Of a stretch of DNA of 64,000 nt, positions 7,856 to 18,198 are shown one piece after another. The position numbers and the translations under genes are program-made. The notes below the pieces were generated by a model that searched no databases, was not told the DNA's origin, and worked only from the letters and a program-made list of their open reading frames with translations. Source of the DNA: Fibrobacterota bacterium (lineage in GTDB: Bacteria > Fibrobacterota > Fibrobacteria > UBA5070). Where the stretch lies: the NCBI GenBank assembly GCA_016715065.1, contig JADKBN010000018.1:111739-175738 (forward strand), in the 5' to 3' direction. How positions within the stretch are numbered: the first letter of the stretch is position 1; the number at the start of each line of letters is the position of its first letter.

Positions 7856-10800
7856 TCAGAACTTGTATTGGAGTGACGCCAGGCCCTGGATTTCGTTGGT
7901 GATGACCATGGCTCCGTTGTTGTCTTCCTGCGCCTTGCGTTCCGTCCGCTTGTAGCTCGCATCAAAATTGGCGACCAGCCGTGACGTGAAGTTGTAGGAC
8001 GCATTGGATCCACCGTAAACGGTAGTAACCTCGTCGAGAGTCTGGGCCTCGACTGGCTCGAAGGTGAGAGGATCGACCGCTTCCTTTTCTTTCCAGGATT
8101 TGGTCCAGCCCGCCTTGAAGGTGACCACCAGGTCGTTGTCCAGCTTCAAAAACCACCGGAAAAGCTGGATTCCGCGCTTGGTCTGGAAGCGGTAGGTAGC
8201 GGTACCTTCGTTGCCCATCTCGTAGCTGCGATCCTCGGAGGTCCCGCCAAACTCGAAGCACAGGTCCCTGGTCACCGTGGGGTCGCTGTAATACGCCGGC
8301 AAGCCCATCGATTCCGGGCAGACTCCTTCCGGCCTGGCTCCATCCGCGCCGAGCGGGCGCTTGAGGTTGTTGACCGACCGGGTCCTTGCGAAATTGGTTC
8401 GATCCTCGAAGCTCCAATTTCCTTTGGTTTTCATTTGCAGTCCGACCAACGGCTGCCATCGCCAGGTGTAGTTGTCCACGTCCGCGTTCAACAAATGGGG
8501 GTGGATTTGTTGAGAGAGCTCCCAGGTCGTACTGTGGTTGACCGTGGCGCTTTCGAACCATTTCACCAAAAAAGGCACCCGACCCGCAAAATTGGCCAGA
8601 TCGGCGGAAACCGTGATTTGGGGCCAGGTCTTGGTGGTATCGACATTCCAGGGGGACATCCAGCGCTCGTCCCAGGAAATCTGGTAGGCGAGGCTCGGGT
8701 GGACCGAAAGGAGCAGACCGGGAATGGTGAAGTCCGAGTTCCCACTGACACGGTAGCTTCGGGTATTGACCATCGAGCTGCGATCGACGTAGGCATCTTG
8801 GGGGCTGGAGATGGTTTCCGTGGAGTTGTCTCTTGGGTAAGTGGACGGATGATCCAGCCGAGAGGGCTGGTATTGACCCAGTCCAGATTTGGAGCGCGAG
8901 CCGGTCACGATGTCGAGAGGGCCTCGGATGAAATCGGCATCGCCCAACCCCATCTGCCAACGCAAAAGGCTGCCGGCCTCCAGTCGCTCCACCGCCGAGG
9001 AATAACCGAGGGACTGGCGTACACCGCTGATACGATCGTCCACGGAATATTCCACGCCAAAGCCCGTCCAGCGCCAACGGTCCAATCCCTGCCGGACCTC
9101 GTCGAGGGATTTGCCCCAGGCATCCGGCAAGACTCCGCGGACCGATTGGAGGATGGCCGGCACATCCAAACGCAAGCTCGATCGAAAATTGTCCGAATGG
9201 TCGTGACGCCAGTACTGGATCAGGACCGAATCCCCGGCCACCACGCGCTGGAGGGGAGATTCGCGGTTGGCCGAAGCGTTGGACTGGAAAGAGCCCGTGG
9301 TGGACAGCCAAGGCAGGATCCGTGGATTGAGTTCGATGCCAAATTGCACGGAGCGGGCGCCTTCGTTGCGCAAAAACCCAAAACCCTGGCGCTTGCTCTC
9401 GCCGCCTTCTTCGGAGGGCGAGCGGACGCGGGTGGTGTCCCAGTCGAAGATATATGGCATCGCGTCGGCCAGGCCCGTGGAAGGATCGAAACGCTGCGCT
9501 TCTTCCCGGCGGTCCCAGAGGCGACTGGATCGTTCCCCCATGGTCAGGCGCAGGAAATCGAACAACTGCCAGTCACCGTTGATGCCATGCGTCAAGCTTG
9601 CTCGGGCATCGTGGGAGGAATACCGGGGGAGGCTGTCCTTGTCTGGCGCCAAGATCGAATGGACGCCTTCCAGGTAATCCAGGTCGCCCAGCGTGGAGGT
9701 GATGGTGGCAGGCCAAGGCTGGATCGTGAAGTTTTCCACCAGACTGGGCACCCACTTGCTCTTCGCCTCCCCGAAGGGCCTCCATTGGGGAGGCGGAGCC
9801 GGACTGAAATCGTAGTCCAGCCGCAGATTGTGCGCCCAGGTGGTATCGCGGCGATCCGGCCCCAACGTGCCTTGCTCGGTGTAGGTCCAATTGACCTTGG
9901 GCCGGGCGAAGAACGCATTGGTGAGGATGGGCTTCAGACCGGACTCCTCGTCGCGTCCCCTGGACCACGACGACCCGAGAGATCTGGTGACCACCAAGGT
10001 CTGGTAGGCGCGTGAAGTGCGATTGGCGATGTCGGCCGAATCACGGCGCATGTCGGAGTCCCACCAGTCGGAGGTGATGTCGGAAAGTCCGTCCCGCGAG
10101 AGCGCCTGGTCTGAGCCCGGCCGGGCCCAAGGGCGATCCACGAGACCGGTGATGGTGAACGACACCGGAAGTTGCGCCCGCCACGATTCCGGCAGGAATT
10201 TCTGCAGGAACAGACTGGTGGTGGCCGTGGCGCGCGCAGACGATTTCTGACTGGACAGCTCCGGTTGTTTCTGCCCCATGGGCACGAAATCGCCGCCTCG
10301 GTATTCGGTGGAGGCGGAAACGTCCATCAGGTCCGCGAAGTTCATCTGGGCCGATCCTCGCAAGGCGGTGCCGATGCCCTGGTGAGGATCTTCCAGCCGC
10401 AAATCGTTCACCCAAAGTTCGCCGGTGGCGATCTCGTCCTGGGCGGCGGTTTCCGTGTTGTTGGGCCTCACCCACATCCGCATCCATTTGACCTGCGAAA
10501 CGCTCGGGTCGCCATAGACGGAAATGGTGTCCTTGCGCGAATCCGACCCGGAATGGAGTTCGATCCCCAATTCCTGGCGGTAGATCGAATCGCGCCCTTT
10601 TCCCTGGGCGTCGCGTTTGGTCTTCAAGGACGTCAGAGTGTTCAGAGGGATGCGGATCTGGTTTTGCTCCCAGTTGCCAGGCATGGCCTCCGCTCGCTGC
10701 TGGGCGGAGCAATCGACGCCACCGCAAGCGAGCGGAACCGGATTGAAGGAGTATTCGTAATACGGCGAGGCCGGATTGGTGGGATCCCCCGAACCGAACT

Positions 10801-13800
10801 GGACCCCGAACCGGACGGGCTTATCTCCAGTGCGCAGCACACTGGGGACTTCGTGGTAGACCAGCATCACCAGGTTCTTGTACAGCGTGAAGTCGCGTGG
10901 GGATTCGTAGTAGCGAAGGGCCTTGCCAGAATCCGCCACGATTCTGCCGATCCCGATCCCGCGGTGGAGGTTGGCGTAGGCCAACCGCAACGATTGCTCG
11001 CTCTGGAGCGCCTCCGAAGAAGGATCCTTGACCTGGGGCACTCCCCAGGCCTTGTAACGGCCTTGGTCGGTGTTGTTTCCGATCACCGACACGTTCAGAC
11101 GGGAACTGTCGGGAGTCACGATCTTGGTGAGCGAGGTCCAGTTGGCCGAATAAGTGGCGTCTACCGTGTCGATGTCGTCGTTGGCTGAAAGCCGTTCGCT
11201 GCCCTTCCATTGGTTTCCCACCATGGCCATGCGGGCGATCTGGACCTTGTCCTCCTGCTGGTTGGCTCCGGTGGAAGGGGTGAGCCCGCCGAACCAGACG
11301 CGCACGGCCCGCACCTCGCTCCAGTTGGCGCCGCGACCTTTCTTTTTGAACACCTCGTCCAAGGGAATTCGATACAGCCGCCAGGCGTTGCCCAGCGCCT
11401 GGAAAGGCGTGCGATTCTTGCCATTGAGAACAATGCGGAACCGGTCGAAGCTGTTGGCGAGGGCCAAGGAACCATCGCGATCGAGATCCTCCGAATCGAA
11501 ATACGTGTTGGCGCCTCCGCCCAGATCCGTATTGTTGTTTTCCGCCCCGTTCACGGCACGATCGGGGTTGGCGGAGGTCCGGTCGGCATGGTAGTTGTCG
11601 CCGGCGGGATCCACGTACCCTGCGCTGATCAAAGTATCCTGGCAGTTGCGGCCAAAACATTCCCACCCTCGTCTGGTTTCCAGCGAGTCTTTCATTCCGT
11701 CGATGCCGAAGTCGTTTTGTGGCACGCCCGTGGGCAGGCCGTTGAGAAGATCTTCACCATCCAGCGCACCGTTGGGGGCTTCCCCATTGACGGACAAGTC
11801 TTCGGACATCTGTCCGATGTCCAGGAACAATTCGCCTCCGCCGGAAGGTTTGGCGACCACTTCCAGATAACGCGTGTTGGAGTTGTCCCGCCAGCTGGAA
11901 GGCATGGCGCGCATGATCCCGCCCCAGGACATTCCCCTGCCCGATCGATCGTTGGGACGCAGCCGAAGTTGCAGAACCGACATGCGGGCCGGAGTCGAGC
12001 TGCCATCGTCGTGCTGAGGATAGACATCGCGCATCAACACGCGCGCATTGGAAGACCACGTCATTTCGCCCTGGTGGCGATAATCCAACGTGTCTTCGAA
12101 GTCCACATCCGTGGAAACACCCCCCGGAGGGCTGGCCTGCGACCAGGAATAGGAAGAGATGGGAAGTTCGTTGGTCACTTGCGATCCTTCGAAGTCCTCC
12201 ACCAACGCATACCCGTCCAAGCTGGGATCCGTCCAGCTCTGCGCACCCTCCAGCTCCAATCGCCATTTGGATTCGGCCGTGGTCTTCACCAACGGGACCT
12301 TGTTGACCAATTCCGTCAACGACTCCGATTCTCCCGTCAGGCGAAGGTTCGCTCCCCACAACATGGCCTGGTTTCCTTCGCGCGCCAGCTGCGGTCGCAA
12401 GTCGGTCACGCTTTCCTTGCGGTACAGGAAGGTGCCGCCCAAAACGGATTCCTTGCTGATTTGCGACAACTGGTATTCCAATCGAGCGCCGAACACGGAG
12501 CGATTTTCCAACGAGAAGAACGGTGTGCAGGAAAAGTCCACCTGGATATCCGCCGAGGCGGCCCGGGCCCGGTCCGAAAGCAAGGTGATGGTGCCGGTCT
12601 GGTACTGGACATCGTAGTCCTTGCCCTTCTCCAGCCGAGTGGAGCCGTTGAGCGTCAGGACTTCGGATCCGGAGAGGATGTCCACGCAATTGGACCCACT
12701 GACGCTGGCGTAATCGCGGGAGCCGATCTTGATCGAATCGGATGCGGATTTGGAGGTGATTTCGATGCCGAAACGAGGAGAAAGGCCTGGCAGCGCCGTT
12801 CGGGTGGAATCGTAGATACCCGCGTTTCCAAATTTTCGAAACGGCTCCAACCCAGGCAAATTGAGGGTCCGCGCTCCCCAGTCGAAGATGTCGGTGTTGT
12901 CGACCAGCAGGTTACCGGATTCATCGGCGATCCCGAACGTTTTCGCCCACTCCCGCCCGGTGGAATCGACCGAATTGTCGCCCGTGCGAACTCCAGACAG
13001 GTCCAAAATCCGGATCTTCAGGTTACGCCGGTCCCGCTCTCCGATCGAAGGCAACCGGTAGCGATTGCGTAGTTGCAAGGAGCGCAACGCGGCATCTTCA
13101 TGATCGTCCGCATATAGCAACACAAGATCTGTCGGGGTTCCGGTATGTGCGCCCTCTCCAGGGGCCCATTTGACCGCCAATGCACTGCCGTTGCCCACCA
13201 GGTCCGGGCGACGAAGACGAAGCACACCGCCCTGATAACCCCATTCCGTGTTGGCATCCAACAGTCTCCAGCGGCCAGGCAAGGTGACAAAACCTGCACG
13301 CCCTAGGCTATCCCAGCTGGTGGCCTTCGCAGGTCTTACCTGTTTGGCCCATTCCGGATGCGCCCGCAGGTCTTGAGGGAGGATTCGTTGATACACCTCC
13401 AAGCCATTGGGAGGAGCCAGTTTTTCGTTGTTGCCGTTGTTGGCGATCCAACGTTTGCGATGCTCGAAACTCAAGAAAAAATCCGTTCCCAACACGAGGT
13501 CGCGGTCGCGAAGAAGCGTGGTGTTGTCGCGAGCCGAGCGGCCCACGTGCTGCTTTTGCTGCTCGCCTTTTTGGGTGCCTCCGACCATGGTCAGATCCAG
13601 ATCGCCAAACCGCAGCCGGGCTTTCAGACCCAATACACCCGTTGCAGCTTCTGAGTATCCGGTAAGACTGGATCCCGGCAGGGCGAGCTGGATCAGACCG
13701 GCTTCCGCTTCCTGGAGAATGTCGTCTTCCGTATCCTCCGGCTTTTCGCCAGCATACCGAATCTGCAAGGCCTGGTTCTGGGTGGCTCCAAACCCTTCCT

Positions 13801-14440
13801 GGTTCCAGGTCAGGCTGATGGAGACGAACTTCCCAATGTTGCCGGTAAGATTGATGTTGGGAATCTGCTCGGGGCTGAAATCGGGAATCTTGTTGGCGGT
13901 TCCTTGCTGCTCTTCCAGGTTGGTCCAATGCGAATTGGCCTTCAGTTGCAGGGTGTAGGAGCCTGTCAGCGTCAAGGCCGGCTTGGTCAGGCCCAAGCGT
14001 TTGGCCCACTCGGGAATTTTGACGGGCAACTCGTAGCGGGTTTCCACTCTGCCCGAATCCGAAAACTTCGATTGCCCCACCAATTCCCGCCGCACCAACC
14101 GCCGGTGCTCTTGGGCCAGCATGTCGCCCAAATAATCGGACAATTCGCCGTAGTAGCCCTGCCAGAGCTGGATGGAATCCAGCCCCAACGTGGAATCCAT
14201 GCGCACGTAGCTGCGGATGTCCACCGCCCGGGTGTCGAAACCAATCTGGTACTCCGTTGTGACCGGATTGGTCCGGAGACTCATCAAGCCCCTGGGCGAC
14301 CCGATCTCTGCAAAGGGTGTGATGGCAGCCGGGAGCGTTACATACTCTGGAACATCTGCTGGAGCATGGACTCCAACAAAACCCAAAACAACCGCCAAGA
14401 GCGCACCTGAACCTGGACGGCGATGCTGTGCCAGGGACAT
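7856..14440 (-). CDS. sprA: SprA-like giant outer-membrane protein of the type IX secretion system
   Basis: This gene encodes about 2194 residues. SprA (Sov in Porphyromonas) is the very large beta-barrel that forms the type IX translocon in the outer membrane and is needed for gliding and protein export. A signal peptide (ALLAVVLGFVGVHAPA) follows the ATG at 14440; in-frame starts at 14455 (GTG) and 14509 are also possible, with no decisive ribosome site. Family features include a long 'GGELFLDIGQMSEDLSVNGE' region, a calcium-site-like DSEDLDRDGSLAL stretch, repeated RLRPNDRSGR/WRDNSNTRYLEV strands, and a C-terminal barrel with aromatic strand ends closing in SLQYKF. It heads the sprA-rng-argD run. 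No other type IX component is recognisable in this window. Confidence 0.85.
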   Translation of the reverse strand: MSLAQHRRPGSGALLAVVLGFVGVHAPADVPEYVTLPAAITPFAEIGSPRGLMSLRTNPVTTEYQIGFDTRAVDIRSYVRMDSTLGLDSIQLWQGYYGELSDYLGDMLAQEHRRLVRRELVGQSKFSDSGRVETRYELPVKIPEWAKRLGLTKPALTLTGSYTLQLKANSHWTNLEEQQGTANKIPDFSPEQIPNINLTGNIGKFVSISLTWNQEGFGATQNQALQIRYAGEKPEDTEDDILQEAEAGLIQLALPGSSLTGYSEAATGVLGLKARLRFGDLDLTMVGGTQKGEQQKQHVGRSARDNTTLLRDRDLVLGTDFFLSFEHRKRWIANNGNNEKLAPPNGLEVYQRILPQDLRAHPEWAKQVRPAKATSWDSLGRAGFVTLPGRWRLLDANTEWGYQGGVLRLRRPDLVGNGSALAVKWAPGEGAHTGTPTDLVLLYADDHEDAALRSLQLRNRYRLPSIGERDRRNLKIRILDLSGVRTGDNSVDSTGREWAKTFGIADESGNLLVDNTDIFDWGARTLNLPGLEPFRKFGNAGIYDSTRTALPGLSPRFGIEITSKSASDSIKIGSRDYASVSGSNCVDILSGSEVLTLNGSTRLEKGKDYDVQYQTGTITLLSDRARAASADIQVDFSCTPFFSLENRSVFGARLEYQLSQISKESVLGGTFLYRKESVTDLRPQLAREGNQAMLWGANLRLTGESESLTELVNKVPLVKTTAESKWRLELEGAQSWTDPSLDGYALVEDFEGSQVTNELPISSYSWSQASPPGGVSTDVDFEDTLDYRHQGEMTWSSNARVLMRDVYPQHDDGSSTPARMSVLQLRLRPNDRSGRGMSWGGIMRAMPSSWRDNSNTRYLEVVAKPSGGGELFLDIGQMSEDLSVNGEAPNGALDGEDLLNGLPTGVPQNDFGIDGMKDSLETRRGWECFGRNCQDTLISAGYVDPAGDNYHADRTSANPDRAVNGAENNNTDLGGGANTYFDSEDLDRDGSLALANSFDRFRIVLNGKNRTPFQALGNAWRLYRIPLDEVFKKKGRGANWSEVRAVRVWFGGLTPSTGANQQEDKVQIARMAMVGNQWKGSERLSANDDIDTVDATYSANWTSLTKIVTPDSSRLNVSVIGNNTDQGRYKAWGVPQVKDPSSEALQSEQSLRLAYANLHRGIGIGRIVADSGKALRYYESPRDFTLYKNLVMLVYHEVPSVLRTGDKPVRFGVQFGSGDPTNPASPYYEYSFNPVPLACGGVDCSAQQRAEAMPGNWEQNQIRIPLNTLTSLKTKRDAQGKGRDSIYRQELGIELHSGSDSRKDTISVYGDPSVSQVKWMRMWVRPNNTETAAQDEIATGELWVNDLRLEDPHQGIGTALRGSAQMNFADLMDVSASTEYRGGDFVPMGQKQPELSSQKSSARATATTSLFLQKFLPESWRAQLPVSFTITGLVDRPWARPGSDQALSRDGLSDITSDWWDSDMRRDSADIANRTSRAYQTLVVTRSLGSSWSRGRDEESGLKPILTNAFFARPKVNWTYTEQGTLGPDRRDTTWAHNLRLDYDFSPAPPPQWRPFGEAKSKWVPSLVENFTIQPWPATITSTLGDLDYLEGVHSILAPDKDSLPRYSSHDARASLTHGINGDWQLFDFLRLTMGERSSRLWDRREEAQRFDPSTGLADAMPYIFDWDTTRVRSPSEEGGESKRQGFGFLRNEGARSVQFGIELNPRILPWLSTTGSFQSNASANRESPLQRVVAGDSVLIQYWRHDHSDNFRSSLRLDVPAILQSVRGVLPDAWGKSLDEVRQGLDRWRWTGFGVEYSVDDRISGVRQSLGYSSAVERLEAGSLLRWQMGLGDADFIRGPLDIVTGSRSKSGLGQYQPSRLDHPSTYPRDNSTETISSPQDAYVDRSSMVNTRSYRVSGNSDFTIPGLLLSVHPSLAYQISWDERWMSPWNVDTTKTWPQITVSADLANFAGRVPFLVKWFESATVNHSTTWELSQQIHPHLLNADVDNYTWRWQPLVGLQMKTKGNWSFEDRTNFARTRSVNNLKRPLGADGARPEGVCPESMGLPAYYSDPTVTRDLCFEFGGTSEDRSYEMGNEGTATYRFQTKRGIQLFRWFLKLDNDLVVTFKAGWTKSWKEKEAVDPLTFEPVEAQTLDEVTTVYGGSNASYNFTSRLVANFDASYKRTERKAQEDNNGAMVITNEIQGLASLQYKF

Positions 14441-14555
14441 GAATCGATTTCGCACCGTAGCGGACAAAGTACCCTTTTGGTGAACGACCGGAAACCTCTC
14501 GCAGGCCATGAATCGTTCTGGAGCTTTTTAGAACCCGGTTTTCAGGTCAAGATGC

Positions 14556-15695
14556 CTAGAATACGAAGTTCAAAGACGGACTGACTGTCCAGCCGCGAAG
14601 GTTGAGGTTGAGGTCGGAATCCAGGGGCAGCACATATCCCCCTCGCACGTCCAGGAGCACTTGCTTGCCCTTGTAGAGCTCCAAGCCCACATGCGGAGTG
14701 ACCTGGACCAGGTGGCGATTGCGCTTTTGGGAGGACAAAAACAGCCCGCCCACCGTGAAGCCGCTGTAGAGGTTCAAGTAGGAGCGCTGCCCCCGCCCGA
14801 AATGCCGGGGATAGAAGTCGGTGCCGTACCCGTACAGGAAGATGTCGTCGAAAATCGCCGAATCGCCTCGGTGGGCCTCTTGGCTCTTAAGCACTCCCAG
14901 CACCAGGTAGCTCTTGCCTTTGGTGAACAAGTACCGGACCGATCCACCCATGTACGATCCGCTGGAGATCCCCGCTTTGGGGTTTTCCACCGAGTAATAG
15001 GTGAATTCCCCGCCCGGCATGTTGGTGAACTCCACCCAGTTTTTCCCGGTGGTGGTGGGAGGTTCGCTGGGTTCCTCCAGGGTCAGGTTCACCTGATTGC
15101 CCCGGACCTGCTGGCGGGCTTCGATCAGGTTCTCTTCCAGAGCGAAAATCTGATTGTCGATCTCGCGCGCTTTGGACCACAACGTGTTGTAGGCCTGGGC
15201 CTCTTTGCCGCGATCCACCCCTTGCAGTTCCTTGGCGTAGACCTCGCGTTCCGATTGACGAAAGCGCAACTCATGGGCGAGCTTTTCGATGTCGTCGGCC
15301 TTGCTGACCAAGTCCAGCGTGTATTCGACGGGCTTGCCCAGCTTGGAAAGGCTGTCCTTCAGCGACCCAAACAGTGAGTCTGGAACCGTGAAGGTCATGG
15401 AAGCCTTGCGCTGCCAAGACTCCTCGCGATTGTTCTTCGCTTCCAACACGTTCAAGCCCATCCGCGCCACCCAGCGCTCCGCGGAAGCCAGGCCTTTGTG
15501 GAGATCGTCCACCTGCACCGTGACTTTCAGGCGACGAGACAGCGCAGCCGACGTTCCAGAGAAATCGGTGATCACCACTTCGCGATCGGCGGGAGCCATC
15601 CCGAATTTCGCATCCATCGAGCTCGATCCATAGGACGATTTGGATGGGGCCTGAAGAAGGGACGTCAAAGCCAAGGCAGTCAGGAGTGCGGACAC
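14556..15695 (-). CDS. DUF4349-like exported protein with C-terminal beta-rich domain
   Basis: This gene encodes a 379-residue exported protein. The GTG at 15695 has GAGG five bases upstream and starts a signal peptide (SALLTALALTSLLQAPS). The longer in-frame start at 15791 would bury it. Residues 50-220 follow the DUF4349 pattern: a ferredoxin-like strand-helix segment (RLKVTVQVDDLHKGLASAE, then ASMTFTVPDSLFGSLKDSL and VEYTLDLVSKADDIEKL). A long helical hairpin (RFRQSEREVYAKELQG to EENLIEARQQVRG) follows. Residues 240-379 look like outer-membrane strands ending in an aromatic (SPSLNFVF). DUF4349 function is not established. It lies upstream of sprA on the same strand, so an envelope role is a reasonable guess. 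Confidence 0.6.
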   Translation of the reverse strand: MSALLTALALTSLLQAPSKSSYGSSSMDAKFGMAPADREVVITDFSGTSAALSRRLKVTVQVDDLHKGLASAERWVARMGLNVLEAKNNREESWQRKASMTFTVPDSLFGSLKDSLSKLGKPVEYTLDLVSKADDIEKLAHELRFRQSEREVYAKELQGVDRGKEAQAYNTLWSKAREIDNQIFALEENLIEARQQVRGNQVNLTLEEPSEPPTTTGKNWVEFTNMPGGEFTYYSVENPKAGISSGSYMGGSVRYLFTKGKSYLVLGVLKSQEAHRGDSAIFDDIFLYGYGTDFYPRHFGRGQRSYLNLYSGFTVGGLFLSSQKRNRHLVQVTPHVGLELYKGKQVLLDVRGGYVLPLDSDLNLNLRGWTVSPSLNFVF

Positions 15696-15775
15696 GGGAA
15701 CCTCAGACGTGAAAGGAGGGGGGTACCCCCGAAAGGTTAATTGAAAACCCGCGGAGCGACCGACCCTGACTCGCT

Positions 15776-17329
15776 TCAGGCCGTGAGCCACCGTCCAAGG
15801 TTGCGCTCGACCTTGTCGAACTCCACGCCCACTTTCACCACCGTGCGTCCATCGGCATGCCAGGAAACCGCATAGCCCCGGTCTTCAATCTGCGCCAAGG
15901 CCTCTTCGGCTGTGCCATTGAGCTTGAACTCGAAAACGAAGACGTGGGTCTCGGTTTGCACCACCGCGTCGGCGCGCCCCTTGGCGGATTTCAGTTCGGT
16001 CTGCAGGAATTGTCCAAGGAGAGTGAAGACCAGGTAGAACACCACCTGGTAATGGCGCTCGGTGCGGTCACTCAGGTCATAAGGGATTTTTTCGAAGAAC
16101 GCTCTCAGCCTCGTCAGGAAGGCATCCACATCCCCGGCTCGCAATTCTTGGGAAAACTTGGCGATGTGGAAGCCTCCACGCCCATTTTCCGCACCCGTGA
16201 AGCTGGGCAGCAGAAAATTCAAAAAACCGTTTTTGACCTCGTCGTTGGGATAACCCAATCGATAGAGACCCAGGTCCGGGTCGTAGTCCTGGATGGTGAG
16301 GTATCCACTTTGGTAGATCACTGGCAAAGGGCGGTTGGCATCCAACCGATAGTCGGAAAATTCCGAAGCCTCCACCTCGATTCCATCCAGCTCGCGCAAG
16401 TCGCTGTCGGCTTCCTTGAGTAGCTCCACCAGAAAGGTCGGGGTACCGGTTTGAAACCAGTAATCACGCAGCTCGCCGGTGCGAAGCAGGTTCAGGGTAC
16501 TGAACGGATTGAACACGCTCGGACCGCCCGGATGAAACCGGTAACCGTTGTACATCTTGCGCACATCGGCGAGCACGCGCTCGAAAGGGACTCCTCGCTT
16601 GGAAGCGATTTTTTCCAGTTCCGGCAGGAAATTCTCCAGCAACTCCGGCTCGGTGATCCCGCAGACGGCGGAATAATCTGCTTCCACAGACAAATCGGTC
16701 AGTTGGTTCAGATCGCTGAACACACTCACTTGCCCGAACTTGGTCACCCCGGTCAGAAGCACAAACTTCAAGTGGGCATCCGCGCTCTTCAGAACCCCGT
16801 AGAAGGCCTTGATGGTCTTTTTGTACTCCTCCAACAATTCGGGACAACCAATCGCCTGGAGCAGGGGCTTGTCGTACTCGTCCACCAACACGATCACCCG
16901 ACGGCCGGTCTTCTCTCTCGCTCGCTGGATCGCACCTAGGAAACGCCTTGAAAGGGTATCCTCGTCTGCCTTCGGCATCCCAAATCGTTCTTCCCAGCGG
17001 CACACATGGCTGTTCAGGATTGCAAGCAAGGCTTCCGGCGTATCGTATTTCTCCGCGTTCAGATCCAGCCGGAGCACCGGATACTCGATCCAGTCTTGCT
17101 CCAGTTGTTCGATGGCGAGCCCCTTGAATAGCTCCTTTCTTCCTTCGAAGTAGGCTCCGAGCGTGGACGAAAGCAAACTCTTGCCAAATCGCCGCGGGCG
17201 AGAAAGAAAATAGACTCGACCTTCCGTGGCCAGCCGATGAACAAAAGCTGTTTTGTCCACATACAGGTATCCATCCTCGCGCAGAGAAGGAAAATCCTGG
17301 ATCCCGATGGGCAACTTCCGAAGAGCCAT
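15776..17329 (-). CDS. AAA-ATPase-like / PD-(D/E)XK nuclease-like protein (DUF1703 type)
   Basis: This gene encodes a 517-residue protein of the family found in large paralogous sets in Bacteroidota, spirochaetes and Fibrobacterota: an N-terminal AAA-ATPase-like domain fused to a C-terminal PD-(D/E)XK nuclease-like domain (PDDEXK_9). The start MALRKLPIGIQDFPSLREDG is typical. Walker A is SRPRRFGKSLL (Lys about residue 50) and Walker B VIVLVDEYDKPLL (about 145-157). LLTGVTKFGQVSVFSDLNQL follows. The C-terminal part has DAVVQTETHVFVFEFKLNGT (D...ExK). Cellular function is unproven; a mobile-element or defence link has been suggested for relatives. Its 5' side abuts a 0.8-kb array of 131-bp repeats that would be transcribed if its promoter lay beyond them. 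Confidence 0.85.
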   Translation of the reverse strand: MALRKLPIGIQDFPSLREDGYLYVDKTAFVHRLATEGRVYFLSRPRRFGKSLLSSTLGAYFEGRKELFKGLAIEQLEQDWIEYPVLRLDLNAEKYDTPEALLAILNSHVCRWEERFGMPKADEDTLSRRFLGAIQRAREKTGRRVIVLVDEYDKPLLQAIGCPELLEEYKKTIKAFYGVLKSADAHLKFVLLTGVTKFGQVSVFSDLNQLTDLSVEADYSAVCGITEPELLENFLPELEKIASKRGVPFERVLADVRKMYNGYRFHPGGPSVFNPFSTLNLLRTGELRDYWFQTGTPTFLVELLKEADSDLRELDGIEVEASEFSDYRLDANRPLPVIYQSGYLTIQDYDPDLGLYRLGYPNDEVKNGFLNFLLPSFTGAENGRGGFHIAKFSQELRAGDVDAFLTRLRAFFEKIPYDLSDRTERHYQVVFYLVFTLLGQFLQTELKSAKGRADAVVQTETHVFVFEFKLNGTAEEALAQIEDRGYAVSWHADGRTVVKVGVEFDKVERNLGRWLTA

Positions 17330-17351
17330 GGCCCTAAGATACCTCCCGACC

Positions 17352-18131
17352 GACCCCAGCCACCCCAAGGCGCCAGCGAAGCGGAGCGCCGTTAGGCCAC
17401 CCTTGCCACGCCCACCAACCCGCGCCACCCCAGCGCGAAACAAGCAAAGCGAGTTTCGCCAACGCCAACCCCGCCACCTGCGCTACCCAGCCACCCCAGG
17501 GCGCCAGCGAAGCGGAGCGCCGTTTGGCCACCCTTGACACGTCCACCAACCCGCGCCACCCCAGCGCGAAACAAGCAAAGCGAGTTTCGCCAACGCCAAC
17601 CCCGCCACCTGCGCTACCCAGCCACCCCAGGGCGCCAGCGAAGCGGAGCGCCGTTTGGCCACCCTTGCCACGTCCACCAACCCGCGCCACCCCAGCGCGA
17701 AACAAGCAAAGCGAGTTTCGCCAACGCCAACCCCGCCACCTGCGCTACCCCACCACCACAGGGCGCCAGCGAAGCGGAGCGCCGTTTGGCCACCCTTGCC
17801 ACGTCCACCAACCCGCGCCACCCCAGCGCGAAACAAGCAAAGCGAGTTTCGCCAACGCCAACCCCGCCACCTGCGCTACCCCACCACCACAGGGCGCCAG
17901 CGAAGCGGAGCGCCGTTTGCCCCCCCGTCCACAGGCGAAAAAGCGAGTTCGCCAACCCGCCTCACCACCCCAGGGCGCCAGCGAAGCGGAGCGCCGTTTG
18001 GCCACCCTTGCCACGTCCACCAACCCGCGCCACCCCAGCGCGAAACAAGCAAAGCGAGTTTCGCCAACGCCAACCCCGCCACCTGCGCTACCCAGCCACC
18101 CCAGGGCGCCAGCGAAGTGGAGCGCCGTTAG
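17352..18131. repeat. 131-bp tandem repeat array (7 core copies)
   Basis: The core GGCGCCAGCGAAG(C/T)GGAGCG starts at 17369, 17500, 17631, 17762, 17893, 17974 and 18105. Spacing is 131 bp five times and 81 bp once, where a shortened unit (17893-17973) keeps only part of the body. Full units are nearly identical. Each carries two inverted repeats: GGCGC...GCGCC around the core and GCGAAAC...GTTTCGC with an 11-base loop. Because 131 is not a multiple of three, the open frames across it shift between units and are not credible genes. There are no unique spacers, so this is not CRISPR. Confidence 0.92.
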
Positions 18132-18198
18132 GAAAACGCCGAACGCCGCATTTTTTTGCCGTTTATGAGGGATGCAGTCGAAGTGATCCGAACCCGAA

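Noticed and set aside
8435..13072. long plus-strand open frames (526 and 620 codons) opposite sprA
   Set aside because: They lie wholly within the sprA coding region and have the low-complexity His/Gly/Arg composition typical of antisense frames.
17352..18131. possible CRISPR array
   Set aside because: Whole 131-bp units are conserved with no short repeat/unique spacer alternation, and there are no cas genes.
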